DNA of 64,000 nucleotides from positions 1,488,001 to 1,552,000 of the forward strand of contig CP073694.1 of the NCBI GenBank assembly GCA_018228705.1, read 5' to 3'. The notes under the pieces are model-generated. The model searched no databases. It was given only the letters and a program-made list of their open reading frames with translations, and had not been told where the DNA came from. This DNA comes from Dysosmobacter sp. Marseille-Q4140 (GTDB lineage Bacteria > Bacillota > Clostridia > Oscillospirales > Oscillospiraceae). Positions 8,022 through 15,760 of this stretch are shown here, piece after piece (position 1 is the stretch's first letter; every line of letters begins with the position of its first letter). The translations under genes and the position numbers were made by a program.

Positions 8022-9164
8022 ATGTTTATCGCAGAGGAGACCGCCCGCGCCATCGTCAGCGAGATGAAGTCCGTCACCGGCCGGGACATCAACCTCATGA
8101 ACGGCAGCGGCACCATTCTGGCCAGCACGGACTCCCATCGGGTGGGGCAGCGCCATGCCGGAGCAGAGCAGCTGCTTCGCACGGGGCAGGACAAGCTGGT
8201 GGTCCGCCAGGACGATTCCTCCGCCGGCACCCGCCGGGGCGTCAACCTGCCCATTCACATGGACGGGCAGACCGTGGGGGTCATCGGCATCACCGGTCCG
8301 CCGGAGCAGGTGGAGCCCCTGGGCAGCGTCATCAAGCGGATGACGGAGATCCTGCTGCGGGAGGCCCGCCGGCAGGAGCAGGAGACGCTGCTGGAGGGCG
8401 CCCGCCAGTGCTTCATCGAGACCTGGCTGTTCTCCGATCATGCAGACCAGGGCGACCTGGAACTGCGGGGCCGGCTGCTGGGGATCGACACCACCCAGGC
8501 CTGGACCGTGGTGATCCTGGAGGTGGACGCTCCAGAGGAGTCGGCAGGCACGCCGGAGGATCTGCGGGAGATGCGCAACGCCCGTTATCTCAAGCATATC
8601 CAGCCTTACCTCCGGGGAGAGGACGGCGCTTTGTGCGCCGTGGTGAACCAGCGGATCCTGCTGATGTACCACAGCCGGGGCCGTCACGCCCTGCTGGCAG
8701 CCCTGGACCGGCTGCGCAGCGAGCTGGAATCCGCCTTTTCCGCACGGATCTGCGGGGGCGTCAGCGCCCAGGGCCGCCGGGGCCTGGAGGTCCGCCGGGG
8801 CTATCAGGAGGCCAGGACCGCTTGCCTGGCCGCCCGGTCCGGCGGCGGTATCCTGTTCTATAACCAGGTGTCTCTGGAATTTCTGGCCCGCAGTATTCCC
8901 GCCGCCATCCGCAGGGACCTGTTCCGGCAGGTGTTCGGCAGCTGTCCGGAGCGGGAGCGGCAGGAGCTGCTGGAGACCGTCCGGCTGTATTTCCAATACG
9001 ACGGCCAGGTAGACCGGATGGCCCAGGCCCTGTACGTCCACAAAAACACCTGCCACTACCGCCTGCAAAAACTGAAGGAAAAAACCGGATACAGCGTGCA
9101 CAATCCTCGTGAGAGCGTGCTGCTGTGTCTTTGCAGCCTGTTTGCCGGGCTGGAGGAATCCTGA
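8022..9164 (+). CDS. CdaR family sugar-diacid/glycerate regulator
   Basis: A 380-residue CdaR-type activator. It has an N-terminal sugar-diacid recognition domain (about 1-135), a GGDEF-like middle, and a C-terminal PucR-type helix-turn-helix with MAQALYVHKNTCHYRLQKL near residues 332-350. CdaR of E. coli responds to glucarate, galactarate and glycerate. The position between a hydroxyacid dehydrogenase and glycerate 2-kinase fits control of D-glycerate use. AAAGGAGGGG precedes the ATG. Confidence 0.9.
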   Translation: MFIAEETARAIVSEMKSVTGRDINLMNGSGTILASTDSHRVGQRHAGAEQLLRTGQDKLVVRQDDSSAGTRRGVNLPIHMDGQTVGVIGITGPPEQVEPLGSVIKRMTEILLREARRQEQETLLEGARQCFIETWLFSDHADQGDLELRGRLLGIDTTQAWTVVILEVDAPEESAGTPEDLREMRNARYLKHIQPYLRGEDGALCAVVNQRILLMYHSRGRHALLAALDRLRSELESAFSARICGGVSAQGRRGLEVRRGYQEARTACLAARSGGGILFYNQVSLEFLARSIPAAIRRDLFRQVFGSCPERERQELLETVRLYFQYDGQVDRMAQALYVHKNTCHYRLQKLKEKTGYSVHNPRESVLLCLCSLFAGLEES

Positions 9165-9178
9165 GAGGAGGCAATCCC

Positions 9179-10411
9179 ATGTCTGTTCACTCTGACGCCC
9201 AGACCGTCATCCGCGCCGCTCTTGCCGCCTGCCGGCCTGACGCGGCGGTGCGCCGCGCCCTGGAGGGCCGGGAATTCCCCGCCGGGGGCGTGTACTTGGT
9301 GGCCATCGGCAAGGCCGCCTGGCAGATGGCCGCCTGCGCCGCCGAGGTGCTGGGTCCGAAGCTGCGCGCCGGCGTGGTGGTCACCAAGTACGGCCACAGC
9401 ATGGGCCCCATTCCCCGCTGCGCCGTCTGGGAGGGCGGCCATCCGGTGCCCGACGCCAACTCCTTCCGGGGCACGCAGGCGGCCATGGATCTGGTGCGGG
9501 ACCTGGGACCGGAGGACCAGGTGGTGTTTCTGGTCTCCGGCGGCGGCTCCGCCCTGTTCGAGAGCCCCCTGGTGCCGGAGGCAGAGCTGGCGGAGATCAC
9601 CCGGGCCCTGCTGGCCGGCGGCGCGGACATCGTGGAGATGAACACCGTCCGCAAGCGGCTCTCCGCCGTCAAGGGCGGCCGGTTCGCCCAGCTGTGCGCC
9701 CCGGCGAAGGTGTTCGCCGTGGTACTGTCGGACATTCTGGGGGATCCCCTGGATATGATCGCCTCCGGTCCCGCCTGCCCGGACAGCTCCACCTGCGCCC
9801 AGGCCCTGGCGGTGGCGGAGAAGTACCGCCTGCCCCTGTCTCCCCATGCGGCGGAGCTGCTGGCCCGGGAGACGCCCAAATCCCTCTCCAATGTGGAAAC
9901 CGCCATCACCGGCAGCGTCCGGGAGCTGTGCGCCGCGGTGGCAAAGGTCTGCCGGGAGCTGGGCTATGAGCCGCTGGTTCTGACAGACCGGCTTTGCTGC
10001 GAGGCCCGGGAGGCCGGGTCCTTCCTGGCCTCCATCGCCCGGAGTCACGACGGTACGGAGCGGTCCCTGGCCTTCCTGGCCGGGGGTGAGACGGTGGTCC
10101 ACCTGACTGGGGACGGCCTGGGCGGCCGCAATCAGGAGCTGGCCCTGGCGGCGGCCCCGGGCATCGCGGGAATGGCGGACACGGTGCTCTTCTCCCTGGG
10201 CTCCGACGGCACCGACGGCCCCACTGACGCCGCCGGCGGCCTGGTGGACGGCGGCACCCTGGACCGTCTCACTGCCGCGGGCCTCACCGTCCACGACGTG
10301 CTGCGCCGCAACGACGCCTACCACGCTCTGGAGGCGGTGGGCGGCCTGCTGCGCACCGGCCCCACCGGCACCAACGTCAACGACGTGGCGGTGGTCCTTC
10401 TGCGGCGCTGA
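9179..10411 (+). CDS. Glycerate 2-kinase (MOFRL/GckA family)
   Basis: A 410-residue MOFRL-type glycerate kinase, which phosphorylates D-glycerate to 2-phosphoglycerate. Family motifs include AIGKAAWQMA, VVTKYGHSM, EGGHPVPD and the glycine-rich VSGGGSALFE. The C-terminal MOFRL domain carries SLGSDGTDGPTDAAGG. The start at 9179 has GAGAGGAGG upstream and lies 14 bp after the CdaR stop, so the two genes form one transcript. With the dehydrogenase it converts hydroxypyruvate to a glycolytic intermediate. Confidence 0.9.
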   Translation: MSVHSDAQTVIRAALAACRPDAAVRRALEGREFPAGGVYLVAIGKAAWQMAACAAEVLGPKLRAGVVVTKYGHSMGPIPRCAVWEGGHPVPDANSFRGTQAAMDLVRDLGPEDQVVFLVSGGGSALFESPLVPEAELAEITRALLAGGADIVEMNTVRKRLSAVKGGRFAQLCAPAKVFAVVLSDILGDPLDMIASGPACPDSSTCAQALAVAEKYRLPLSPHAAELLARETPKSLSNVETAITGSVRELCAAVAKVCRELGYEPLVLTDRLCCEAREAGSFLASIARSHDGTERSLAFLAGGETVVHLTGDGLGGRNQELALAAAPGIAGMADTVLFSLGSDGTDGPTDAAGGLVDGGTLDRLTAAGLTVHDVLRRNDAYHALEAVGGLLRTGPTGTNVNDVAVVLLRR

Positions 10412-10422
10412 ACGGCGCTTGC

Positions 10423-10453
10423 AACCCCCTCCGGCTGTGCCGGAGGGGGTTTT
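10423..10453 (+). terminator. Intrinsic terminator after glycerate kinase
   Basis: A 13-bp perfect stem (AACCCCCTCCGGC, loop TGT) whose 3' arm runs into TTTT. Confidence 0.85.
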
Positions 10454-10465
10454 CGTCCCCGGGAA

Positions 10466-10494
10466 TTGACAGCGGCCAGCCGCTCGCATATAAT
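10466..10494 (+). promoter_or_regulatory. Consensus promoter of the MarR-ABC operon
   Basis: TTGACA at 10466-10471, 17 bp, TATAAT at 10489-10494: an exact sigma-A consensus. It is overlapped at its 3' end by the first of two palindromes, so it looks like a strong promoter held down by the repressor it encodes. Confidence 0.85.
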
Positions 10495-10520
10495 TGATAT
10501 ATCAACTGTTGACTAGTCAA
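10494..10520. promoter_or_regulatory. Double palindromic MarR operator
   Basis: Two perfect 12-bp palindromes, TTGATATATCAA (10494-10505) and TTGACTAGTCAA (10509-10520), share the TTGA/TCAA arms and have centres 15 bp apart. They cover the transcription start region directly in front of the MarR gene, as expected for autorepression. Confidence 0.75.
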
Positions 10521-10543
10521 TATTTAAGAAAGGAGGGATCGGG

Positions 10544-10984
10544 ATGGATCTGGAGCAGACCTTCCATCTGCTGCTCTACCGGGCCTTTCACGCCCAGCGC
10601 AACCACCTGCGCCAGAACCTGGCTCCGCTGGGCCTGGGCTCCGGCCAGCCTAAGCTGCTGGCCTATCTGGCCGCCAAAGGACCCTGCCACCAGCGGGAGC
10701 TGGCCGCGTATTACGAGGTGGACCCGGCGGCGGTATCCCGGATGCTGGAGGCCCTGGAGCGAAACGGCTTCGTCACACGGCAGCCGGATCAAGCCAGCCG
10801 CCGGCGGGATCTGGTGGAGATCACCGACAAGGGCCGCCGGGCCCATGAGCAGTGGGAGGCGCGCTGCGGCGAGCTGGAACAAGTGATGCTCTCAGACTTT
10901 ACAGCGCAGGAGCGGTCCCAGTTTTTTGACTATCTGACCCGGGCCCGCCGCAATCTGCGGGATTTTGAGGAGGGGCGCAAATGA
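10544..10984 (+). CDS. MarR family transcriptional regulator
   Basis: A 146-residue MarR repressor. The winged helix spans about residues 45-100, with ELAAYYEVDPAAVSRMLEAL as the recognition region and the basic wing RQPDQASRRRDL. AAAGGAGG precedes the ATG. Its stop overlaps the start of the first ABC gene (ATGA), so it is translationally coupled to the exporter. Likely an autorepressor of a drug or metabolite efflux system; the inducer is unknown. Confidence 0.92.
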   Translation: MDLEQTFHLLLYRAFHAQRNHLRQNLAPLGLGSGQPKLLAYLAAKGPCHQRELAAYYEVDPAAVSRMLEALERNGFVTRQPDQASRRRDLVEITDKGRRAHEQWEARCGELEQVMLSDFTAQERSQFFDYLTRARRNLRDFEEGRK

Positions 10985-12729
10985 GTCAGCTGCGGCGTCT
11001 TTTGGGCTATCTGGGCCCCTACCGCCGGGACATGGTGATCGGCGCGGCTCTGGTACTGGCGGAGACCTGCTTTGAGCTGCTGATCCCGGTACTGATGGCA
11101 GATCTGATCGACGTGGGCGTTGCCAACCGGGATATGGACTACATTTTAAGCAAGGGCGTGCAGATGGGCGTGTGCGCCCTGCTGTCGCTGTCCACGGGCC
11201 TGCTCTATGCCCGCTTTGCCGCCCGGGCAGCCTACGGCTGGGGTGCCCGGATCCGGGAGGCCCAGTTCGAGAAGATCCAGCGCTACGCCTTTTCCAATCT
11301 GGACCACTTTGAGACGTCCTCTCTGGTGACCCGGATGACCACCGACGTGACGGTGCTGCAAAACGCCGTCAACGGCGGCTTCCGCCCCCTGATCCGCAGT
11401 CCGGTGATGCTTTTGATGGGCGTGGGGCTGTCCTTCTGGATGAACGCCCGGCTGGCCCTAGTCTTTCTGGTGGGCGCGCCGGTGCTGGGGTGCATCCTGT
11501 TTGCCATCGTGGGGAAGGTCTCCCCCCTATACAGCCGCCTCCAGCAGGCGGTGGACCATGTGAACAACGTGGTCCAGGAGGGACTGGCCGCCATCCGGGC
11601 GGTGAAGGCCTTCGTCCGGGAGGAATATCAGGCGGAGAAATTCGACCAGGTGAACCGCGCCCTCCGGGACACCAGCCAGAACACCTTCCGTTGGGCCGTG
11701 CTGAACCTGCCCTCTCTCCAGCTGGTCATGTACATCTCCGTGGTGCTCATCATGTGGTTCGGCGGCAATATGATCCTGGCGGGCAACCTTCTGGTGGGAG
11801 AGCTGACGGGCTTTCTCAGCTACGTGTTCCAGGTGATGAACTCCATGATGATGATCTCCAATGTCTTTCTGCTGCTGACCCGGTCCCTGGCCAGCGCCGA
11901 CCGCATTGCAAAGGTGCTGAATGAGACCGTGGAGCTGACCTCCCCGCCCCAGGCGGAGACGGAGGTGGCCGACGGCAGCGTGGACTTCGACCACGTCTCC
12001 TTCAAGTACAGCGCCGGCGCGGAGGAGTATGCCCTGGAGGACGTGACCCTCCACATTCCAGCGGGTCAGACTGTGGGCATCCTGGGGGGCACCGGCAGCT
12101 CCAAGACCACCCTGGTCCAGCTGATCCCCCGGCTCTACGACGCCACGGAGGGCACCGTCTCCGTGGGCGGAAAGGATGTGCGCAGCTACGATCTGGACGC
12201 CCTGCGCGCCGCCGTTGGCATCGTGCTGCAAAAGAACGTGCTGTTCTCCGGCACTGTCCGGGAAAACCTGCGCTGGGGCGACGCCCAGGCCGGGGACGGC
12301 GCGCTGTGGGAGGCCTGCCGGACGGCCTGCGCCGACGAGTTTCTGGAGCGGACGGCCAAGGGCCTGGACACGGACCTGGGCCAGGGGGGCGTCAACGTCT
12401 CCGGCGGCCAGAAGCAGCGGCTGTGCATCGCCAGGGCCCTGCTGAAGCGGCCCAAGATCCTGATTTTCGACGACTCCACCTCCGCCGTGGACACCGCCAC
12501 GGAGGGAAAGATCCGGGCCGCCCTGGAGCGCCTGCCGGACGTGACCAAGATCATCATTGCCCAGCGGATCACCTCGGTCATGCACACGGACCAGATCCTC
12601 ATTCTGGAGGACGGCCGCGTCCACGCCGTGGGCACCCACGAGACGCTGCTGGAGTCGGACCCCATCTATCAGGAGATCTACGCCTCGCAGATGAAGGGAG
12701 GGGACATCCATGGCGGCCAGACAGCTTAG
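10981..12729 (+). CDS. ABC exporter half-transporter, degenerate-site subunit
   Basis: A 582-residue half-transporter with an N-terminal six-helix exporter domain and a C-terminal ATPase. Walker A is GGTGSSKTT (about 368-376) and the signature is VSGGQ (about 473). After Walker B the catalytic glutamate is replaced by aspartate (LIFDDSTSAVD, about 495). This is the pattern of the degenerate-site partner in heterodimeric exporters such as TM287/288 and BmrCD. It overlaps the next gene by 20 bp. Substrates are probably drugs or lipids; not determinable here. Confidence 0.92.
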   Translation: MSQLRRLLGYLGPYRRDMVIGAALVLAETCFELLIPVLMADLIDVGVANRDMDYILSKGVQMGVCALLSLSTGLLYARFAARAAYGWGARIREAQFEKIQRYAFSNLDHFETSSLVTRMTTDVTVLQNAVNGGFRPLIRSPVMLLMGVGLSFWMNARLALVFLVGAPVLGCILFAIVGKVSPLYSRLQQAVDHVNNVVQEGLAAIRAVKAFVREEYQAEKFDQVNRALRDTSQNTFRWAVLNLPSLQLVMYISVVLIMWFGGNMILAGNLLVGELTGFLSYVFQVMNSMMMISNVFLLLTRSLASADRIAKVLNETVELTSPPQAETEVADGSVDFDHVSFKYSAGAEEYALEDVTLHIPAGQTVGILGGTGSSKTTLVQLIPRLYDATEGTVSVGGKDVRSYDLDALRAAVGIVLQKNVLFSGTVRENLRWGDAQAGDGALWEACRTACADEFLERTAKGLDTDLGQGGVNVSGGQKQRLCIARALLKRPKILIFDDSTSAVDTATEGKIRAALERLPDVTKIIIAQRITSVMHTDQILILEDGRVHAVGTHETLLESDPIYQEIYASQMKGGDIHGGQTA

Positions 12730-14554
12730 CGCCAAAAAGCCCAAGCGGCTGGGCTATACCGTGGGGCGGCTCCTGCGCTATCTGGGCCGCCACCGCTACC
12801 TGCTACTGGCGGTGGCGGTGCTGGTGACGGTCAGCGCCGCCGCCAACCTGCTGGGCACCTATATGATCCGACCGGTGGTCAACAGCCTGGTGGACGGCGA
12901 CGCCGGCACGCTGAAGCGGGGCGTGGCCGTGACCGCGGGGATCTACGCTGTGGGCGTCCTCTGCTCCTTCGGCTACACCCAGACCATGGTCCGGGCGGCC
13001 CAGCGGGTGGTCTATGACATCCGCCGGGACCTGTACGACCATCTCCAGACCCTGCCCCTGCGGTTTTTCGACACCCGCCGCCACGGCGATGTCATGAGCT
13101 ACTTCACCAACGACGTGGACACCATCGCCGACGCCATGAACAACAGCTTCGCCATGGCCATCCAGAGCTTCATCCAGATGACCGGCACGCTGATCCTTCT
13201 GTTCATTCTGAACTGGCGGTTATCCCTGATCGTGGCTGTGTGCTATCTTGCCATGTTCTTCTACATCCGCTTCAGCAGCCGCCGCAGCAAGGTCTATTAC
13301 AACAGCCAGCAGTCATGCCTGGGTGACCTGAACGGCTACATTGAGGAGATGATGGGCGGACAGAAGGTGGTGAAGGTCTTTGGCCACGAGGCGGCCAGCC
13401 TGGAGGAATTCCGCCGGAAAAACGAGGCCCTCCGCCGCTCCGGCACCGGCGCCCAGTCTTACGCCGCCACCATGATCCCGGCGGTGGTCAGCATTTCCTA
13501 CATCAACTACGCGGTGGTAGCCGTCTTGGGCGGCATCATGGCCCTCAAGGGCATGACAGACCCGGGGAGCCTGGCCAGCTATCTGGTCTTTGTCCGCCAG
13601 GCGGCGGCTCCCATCAACCAGTTCACTCAGCAGGGCAACTTCCTGCTGGCCGCCCTTGCCGGCGCCGAGCGGGTCTTTGAGGCCATGGACGAGCCGGCCG
13701 AGGAGGACGCGGGCACCGCGGACCTGGTCAATGTCCGGGAGGAACACGGCGTTTTGACCTCCTGCCGGGAACAGACGGGCCGGTGGGCCTGGCGGCGGGC
13801 CGACGGCGCTCTGCGGCCTCTGCGGGGCGACGTGCGCTTCGAGGATGTGGAGTTCGGCTACGATCCGCAGCACACCGTCCTCCACGGCGTCAGCCTCTAC
13901 GCAAAGCCGGGCCAGAAGATCGCTTTCGTGGGCTCCACCGGCGCCGGCAAAACCACCATCACCAATCTCATCAACCGCTTTTACGACGTCCAGGGCGGCC
14001 GGGTGATCTATGACGGCATCGACGTCCGGGACATCAAAAAGGCGGCGCTGCGGCGGTCCCTGGGCATCGTCCTCCAGGATACCCACCTCTTCACCGGCAC
14101 CATTGCCGACAACATCCGGTTCGGCAAGCTGGACGCCACGGAGGAAGAGATCCGCCGGGCGGCGCAGATCGCCAACGCCGACTCCTTTATCCGCCGCCTG
14201 CCCCAGGGCTACGACACGATGGTCACCGCCGACGGCGCCAACCTCTCCCATGGCCAGCGGCAGCTGCTGGCCATCGCCCGGGCCGCTGTGGCGGACCCGC
14301 CGGTGCTGATCCTGGATGAGGCCACCAGTTCCATCGACACCCGCACCGAGGCTCTGATCGAAAAGGGCATGGACCAGCTGATGGCGGGCCGGACGGTGTT
14401 CGTCATAGCCCACCGGCTCTCCACCGTCCGCAACGCCGACGCCATCATGGTCCTGGAACAGGGCAGGATCGTGGAGCGGGGCAGCCACGAGGAGCTGCTG
14501 TCCCAGGAGGGCCTGTATTACCGGCTCTACCACGGGATGTTCGAGCTGAGCTGA
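12710..14554 (+). CDS. ABC exporter half-transporter, catalytic-glutamate subunit
   Basis: A 614-residue partner half-transporter. The ATPase has Walker A GSTGAGKTT (about 407) and a canonical LILDEATSSID Walker B (about 533), but its signature is LSHGQ instead of LSGGQ. The altered signature would face the altered Walker B site of the first subunit, giving one degenerate and one competent ATP site in the heterodimer. A roughly 40-residue insert (about 330-370) precedes the ATPase. The start overlaps the upstream gene and follows AAGGGAGGGGAC. Confidence 0.92.
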   Translation: MAARQLSAKKPKRLGYTVGRLLRYLGRHRYLLLAVAVLVTVSAAANLLGTYMIRPVVNSLVDGDAGTLKRGVAVTAGIYAVGVLCSFGYTQTMVRAAQRVVYDIRRDLYDHLQTLPLRFFDTRRHGDVMSYFTNDVDTIADAMNNSFAMAIQSFIQMTGTLILLFILNWRLSLIVAVCYLAMFFYIRFSSRRSKVYYNSQQSCLGDLNGYIEEMMGGQKVVKVFGHEAASLEEFRRKNEALRRSGTGAQSYAATMIPAVVSISYINYAVVAVLGGIMALKGMTDPGSLASYLVFVRQAAAPINQFTQQGNFLLAALAGAERVFEAMDEPAEEDAGTADLVNVREEHGVLTSCREQTGRWAWRRADGALRPLRGDVRFEDVEFGYDPQHTVLHGVSLYAKPGQKIAFVGSTGAGKTTITNLINRFYDVQGGRVIYDGIDVRDIKKAALRRSLGIVLQDTHLFTGTIADNIRFGKLDATEEEIRRAAQIANADSFIRRLPQGYDTMVTADGANLSHGQRQLLAIARAAVADPPVLILDEATSSIDTRTEALIEKGMDQLMAGRTVFVIAHRLSTVRNADAIMVLEQGRIVERGSHEELLSQEGLYYRLYHGMFELS

Positions 14555-14655
14555 GTGCAGGTGCCTTTAAACAAAGCGAACGCGCCGGGCAGAGGCAGTT
14601 TTCCTGCCCGGCAGGGCATCCATCTGTGCCGAGTATGCGAATATCTCCGGGAAGC

Positions 14656-14695
14656 AAAAAAGGAACACCAGCCTGCCGGCTGGTGTTCCTTTTTT
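14656..14695 (+). terminator. Terminator of the ABC exporter operon
   Basis: An 18-bp perfect stem that includes its flanking A and T tracts (GGAACACCAGCC, loop TGCC, then TTTTTT). It is symmetric and could stop transcription in both directions. It is the first of three related hairpins in this gap. Confidence 0.85.
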
Positions 14696-15054
14696 GCCTT
14701 GTCCGAACGCTTCAGATGCCGCTGCCAAATCATCAAACGGCCCTTCTGGGCCGCGCCGCAAATGCGGCGTAAATTCGGAGCACAGCGGAGAATTGCGCAA
14801 GGGGGGCTTTGCCGACCCCGAGCATCTGAATCTCCGAAGGGTGGAGGCGGCCTTGGCGACCGGAATCCAAAAAGAAAGAAACGCCAAAAGCGTGTCTTTC
14901 TTTTTGGGTAGTCCGTAAAGTATAGATGCCCGCCCAAACCGGGGCCCCACACAGTGGGACGGCGCGTTTGCGCCGTCCGAGCGTTTTGCCGCAGGCAAAA
15001 ACCTCGGCGCAGGCGGAATTCATTTCCGCCGAGCATTTTAAAATCTCCAGGTAT
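14696..15054. repeat. Non-coding stem-loop cluster
   Basis: No convincing gene lies between the exporter and the tRNA operon. The stretch holds a second terminator-like hairpin (14867-14907, one mismatch, arms CCAAAAAGAAAGAAACGC) and a row of shorter ones: GGACGGCGC/GCGCCGTCC (14957-14978), GTTTTGCC/GGCAAAAAC (14983-15002) and GGCGGAA/TTCCGCC near 15012-15030. Each of the three large hairpins is preceded by a degenerate block resembling CCGAGNAT followed by ATCTCC. This suggests decayed copies of one intergenic repeat unit. Confidence 0.55.
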
Positions 15055-15096
15055 CCAAAAAGAAACACCAGCCTGTTGGCTGGTGTTTCTTTTTGG
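15055..15096 (-). terminator. Terminator of the tRNA operon, overlapping tRNA-Cys CCA
   Basis: A 19-bp perfect stem with loop TGTT directly follows tRNA-Cys on the minus strand. The minus-strand 5' arm starts in the encoded CCA of the tRNA and the 3' arm ends in TTTCTTTTT. The hairpin core matches the one at 14656. Confidence 0.8.
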
Positions 15097-15168
15097 AGGT
15101 GACACCCGGATTTGAACCGGGGAATCAGGGTTTTGCAGACCCTTGCCTTACCACTTGGCTATGTCACC
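15094..15168 (-). tRNA. tRNA-Cys (GCA)
   Basis: A 75-nt cloverleaf with acceptor GGTGACA/TGTCACC, anticodon loop CTGCAAA (anticodon GCA), a GGTTCAAATCC T-arm and encoded CCA. Last tRNA of the five-gene operon. Confidence 0.93.
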
Positions 15169-15263
15169 ATCACTGCTATTATTATATGCGGTCTTTCCGA
15201 AAAAGTCCACACTTATTTTTGAGATTTCAATGCCCACACCGTTTTTCAGTGTGGGCATTGAAC

Positions 15264-15339
15264 TGGAGCGGGCAACGAGGCTCGAACTCGCTACCTCCAC
15301 CTTGGCAAGGTGGCGCTCTACCAGATGAGCTATGCCCGC
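15264..15339 (-). tRNA. tRNA-Gly (GCC)
   Basis: A 76-nt cloverleaf with acceptor GCGGGCA/TGCCCGC, anticodon stem CCACC/GGTGG around loop TTGCCAA (GCC), T-arm GAGTTCGAGCCTC and encoded CCA. Confidence 0.95.
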
Positions 15340-15342
15340 AGG

Positions 15343-15418
15343 TGGTGCCCAGAGCCGGAATCGAACCAGCGACACGTGGATTTTCAGTCCACTGCTCTAC
15401 CAACTGAGCTATCTGGGC
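15343..15418 (-). tRNA. tRNA-Phe (GAA)
   Basis: A 76-nt cloverleaf with acceptor GCCCAGA/TCTGGGC, anticodon stem GTGGA/TCCAC around CTGAAAA (GAA), and encoded CCA. It is only 3 bp upstream of tRNA-Gly. Confidence 0.95.
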
Positions 15419-15501
15419 AAGTCTTTCCCGCGCCCGAAGGCGCGGTCCGGGGAATTTCAACCCCAAGGGGACCCACGGGATGGTGACCATCCCGTGGGAG
15501 A
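15419..15501 (-). other. Structured spacer in the tRNA operon
   Basis: The 83-bp spacer between tRNA-Asp and tRNA-Phe holds a perfect 12-bp hairpin (CCCACGGGATGG, loop TGA, 15472-15498) and a CGCGCC/GGCGCG hairpin near 15430-15445. Neither has a T tract in the transcribed direction. They are likely RNase processing structures in the precursor. Confidence 0.5.
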
Positions 15502-15578
15502 TGGCGACCCGGAACGGGCTCGAACCGTCGACCTCTAGCGTGACAGGCTAGCGTTCTAACCAACTGAACTACCGGGCC
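15502..15578 (-). tRNA. tRNA-Asp (GTC)
   Basis: A 77-nt cloverleaf with acceptor GGCCCGG/CCGGGTC, anticodon stem CTAGC/GCTAG around CTGTCAC (GTC), discriminator G and encoded CCA. Confidence 0.95.
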
Positions 15579-15615
15579 ATATATAACAACTCTTCCATTT
15601 TGAATTTCTTCAAAA

Positions 15616-15692
15616 TGGTGGGAACAACTGGACTCGAACCAGTGACCCCCTGCTTGTAAGGCAGATGCTCTAACCAGCTGAGCTATGCTCCC
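15616..15692 (-). tRNA. tRNA-Val (TAC)
   Basis: A 77-nt cloverleaf with acceptor GGGAGCA/TGTTCCC, anticodon loop CTTACAA (TAC), T-arm CTGGTTCGAGTCCAG and encoded CCA. It is the promoter-proximal tRNA of the operon. Confidence 0.93.
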
Positions 15693-15723
15693 AGATCGCC
15701 GCACTCGTCAGACGGCAAAAGTT

Positions 15724-15752
15724 ATTATACTCAAAGGACCCGCGTCTGTCAA
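15724..15752 (-). promoter_or_regulatory. Consensus promoter of the tRNA operon
   Basis: On the minus strand TTGACA (15747-15752), 17 bp, TATAAT (15724-15729), placed about 30 bp upstream of tRNA-Val. An exact sigma-A consensus, as usual for stable RNA. Confidence 0.9.
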
Positions 15753-15760
15753 CTATAAAA

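Noticed and set aside
14555-15096. CRISPR-like array in the hairpin-rich gap
   Set aside because: The repeated blocks are palindromic, of unequal spacing and only three in number, with no cas genes in the window.
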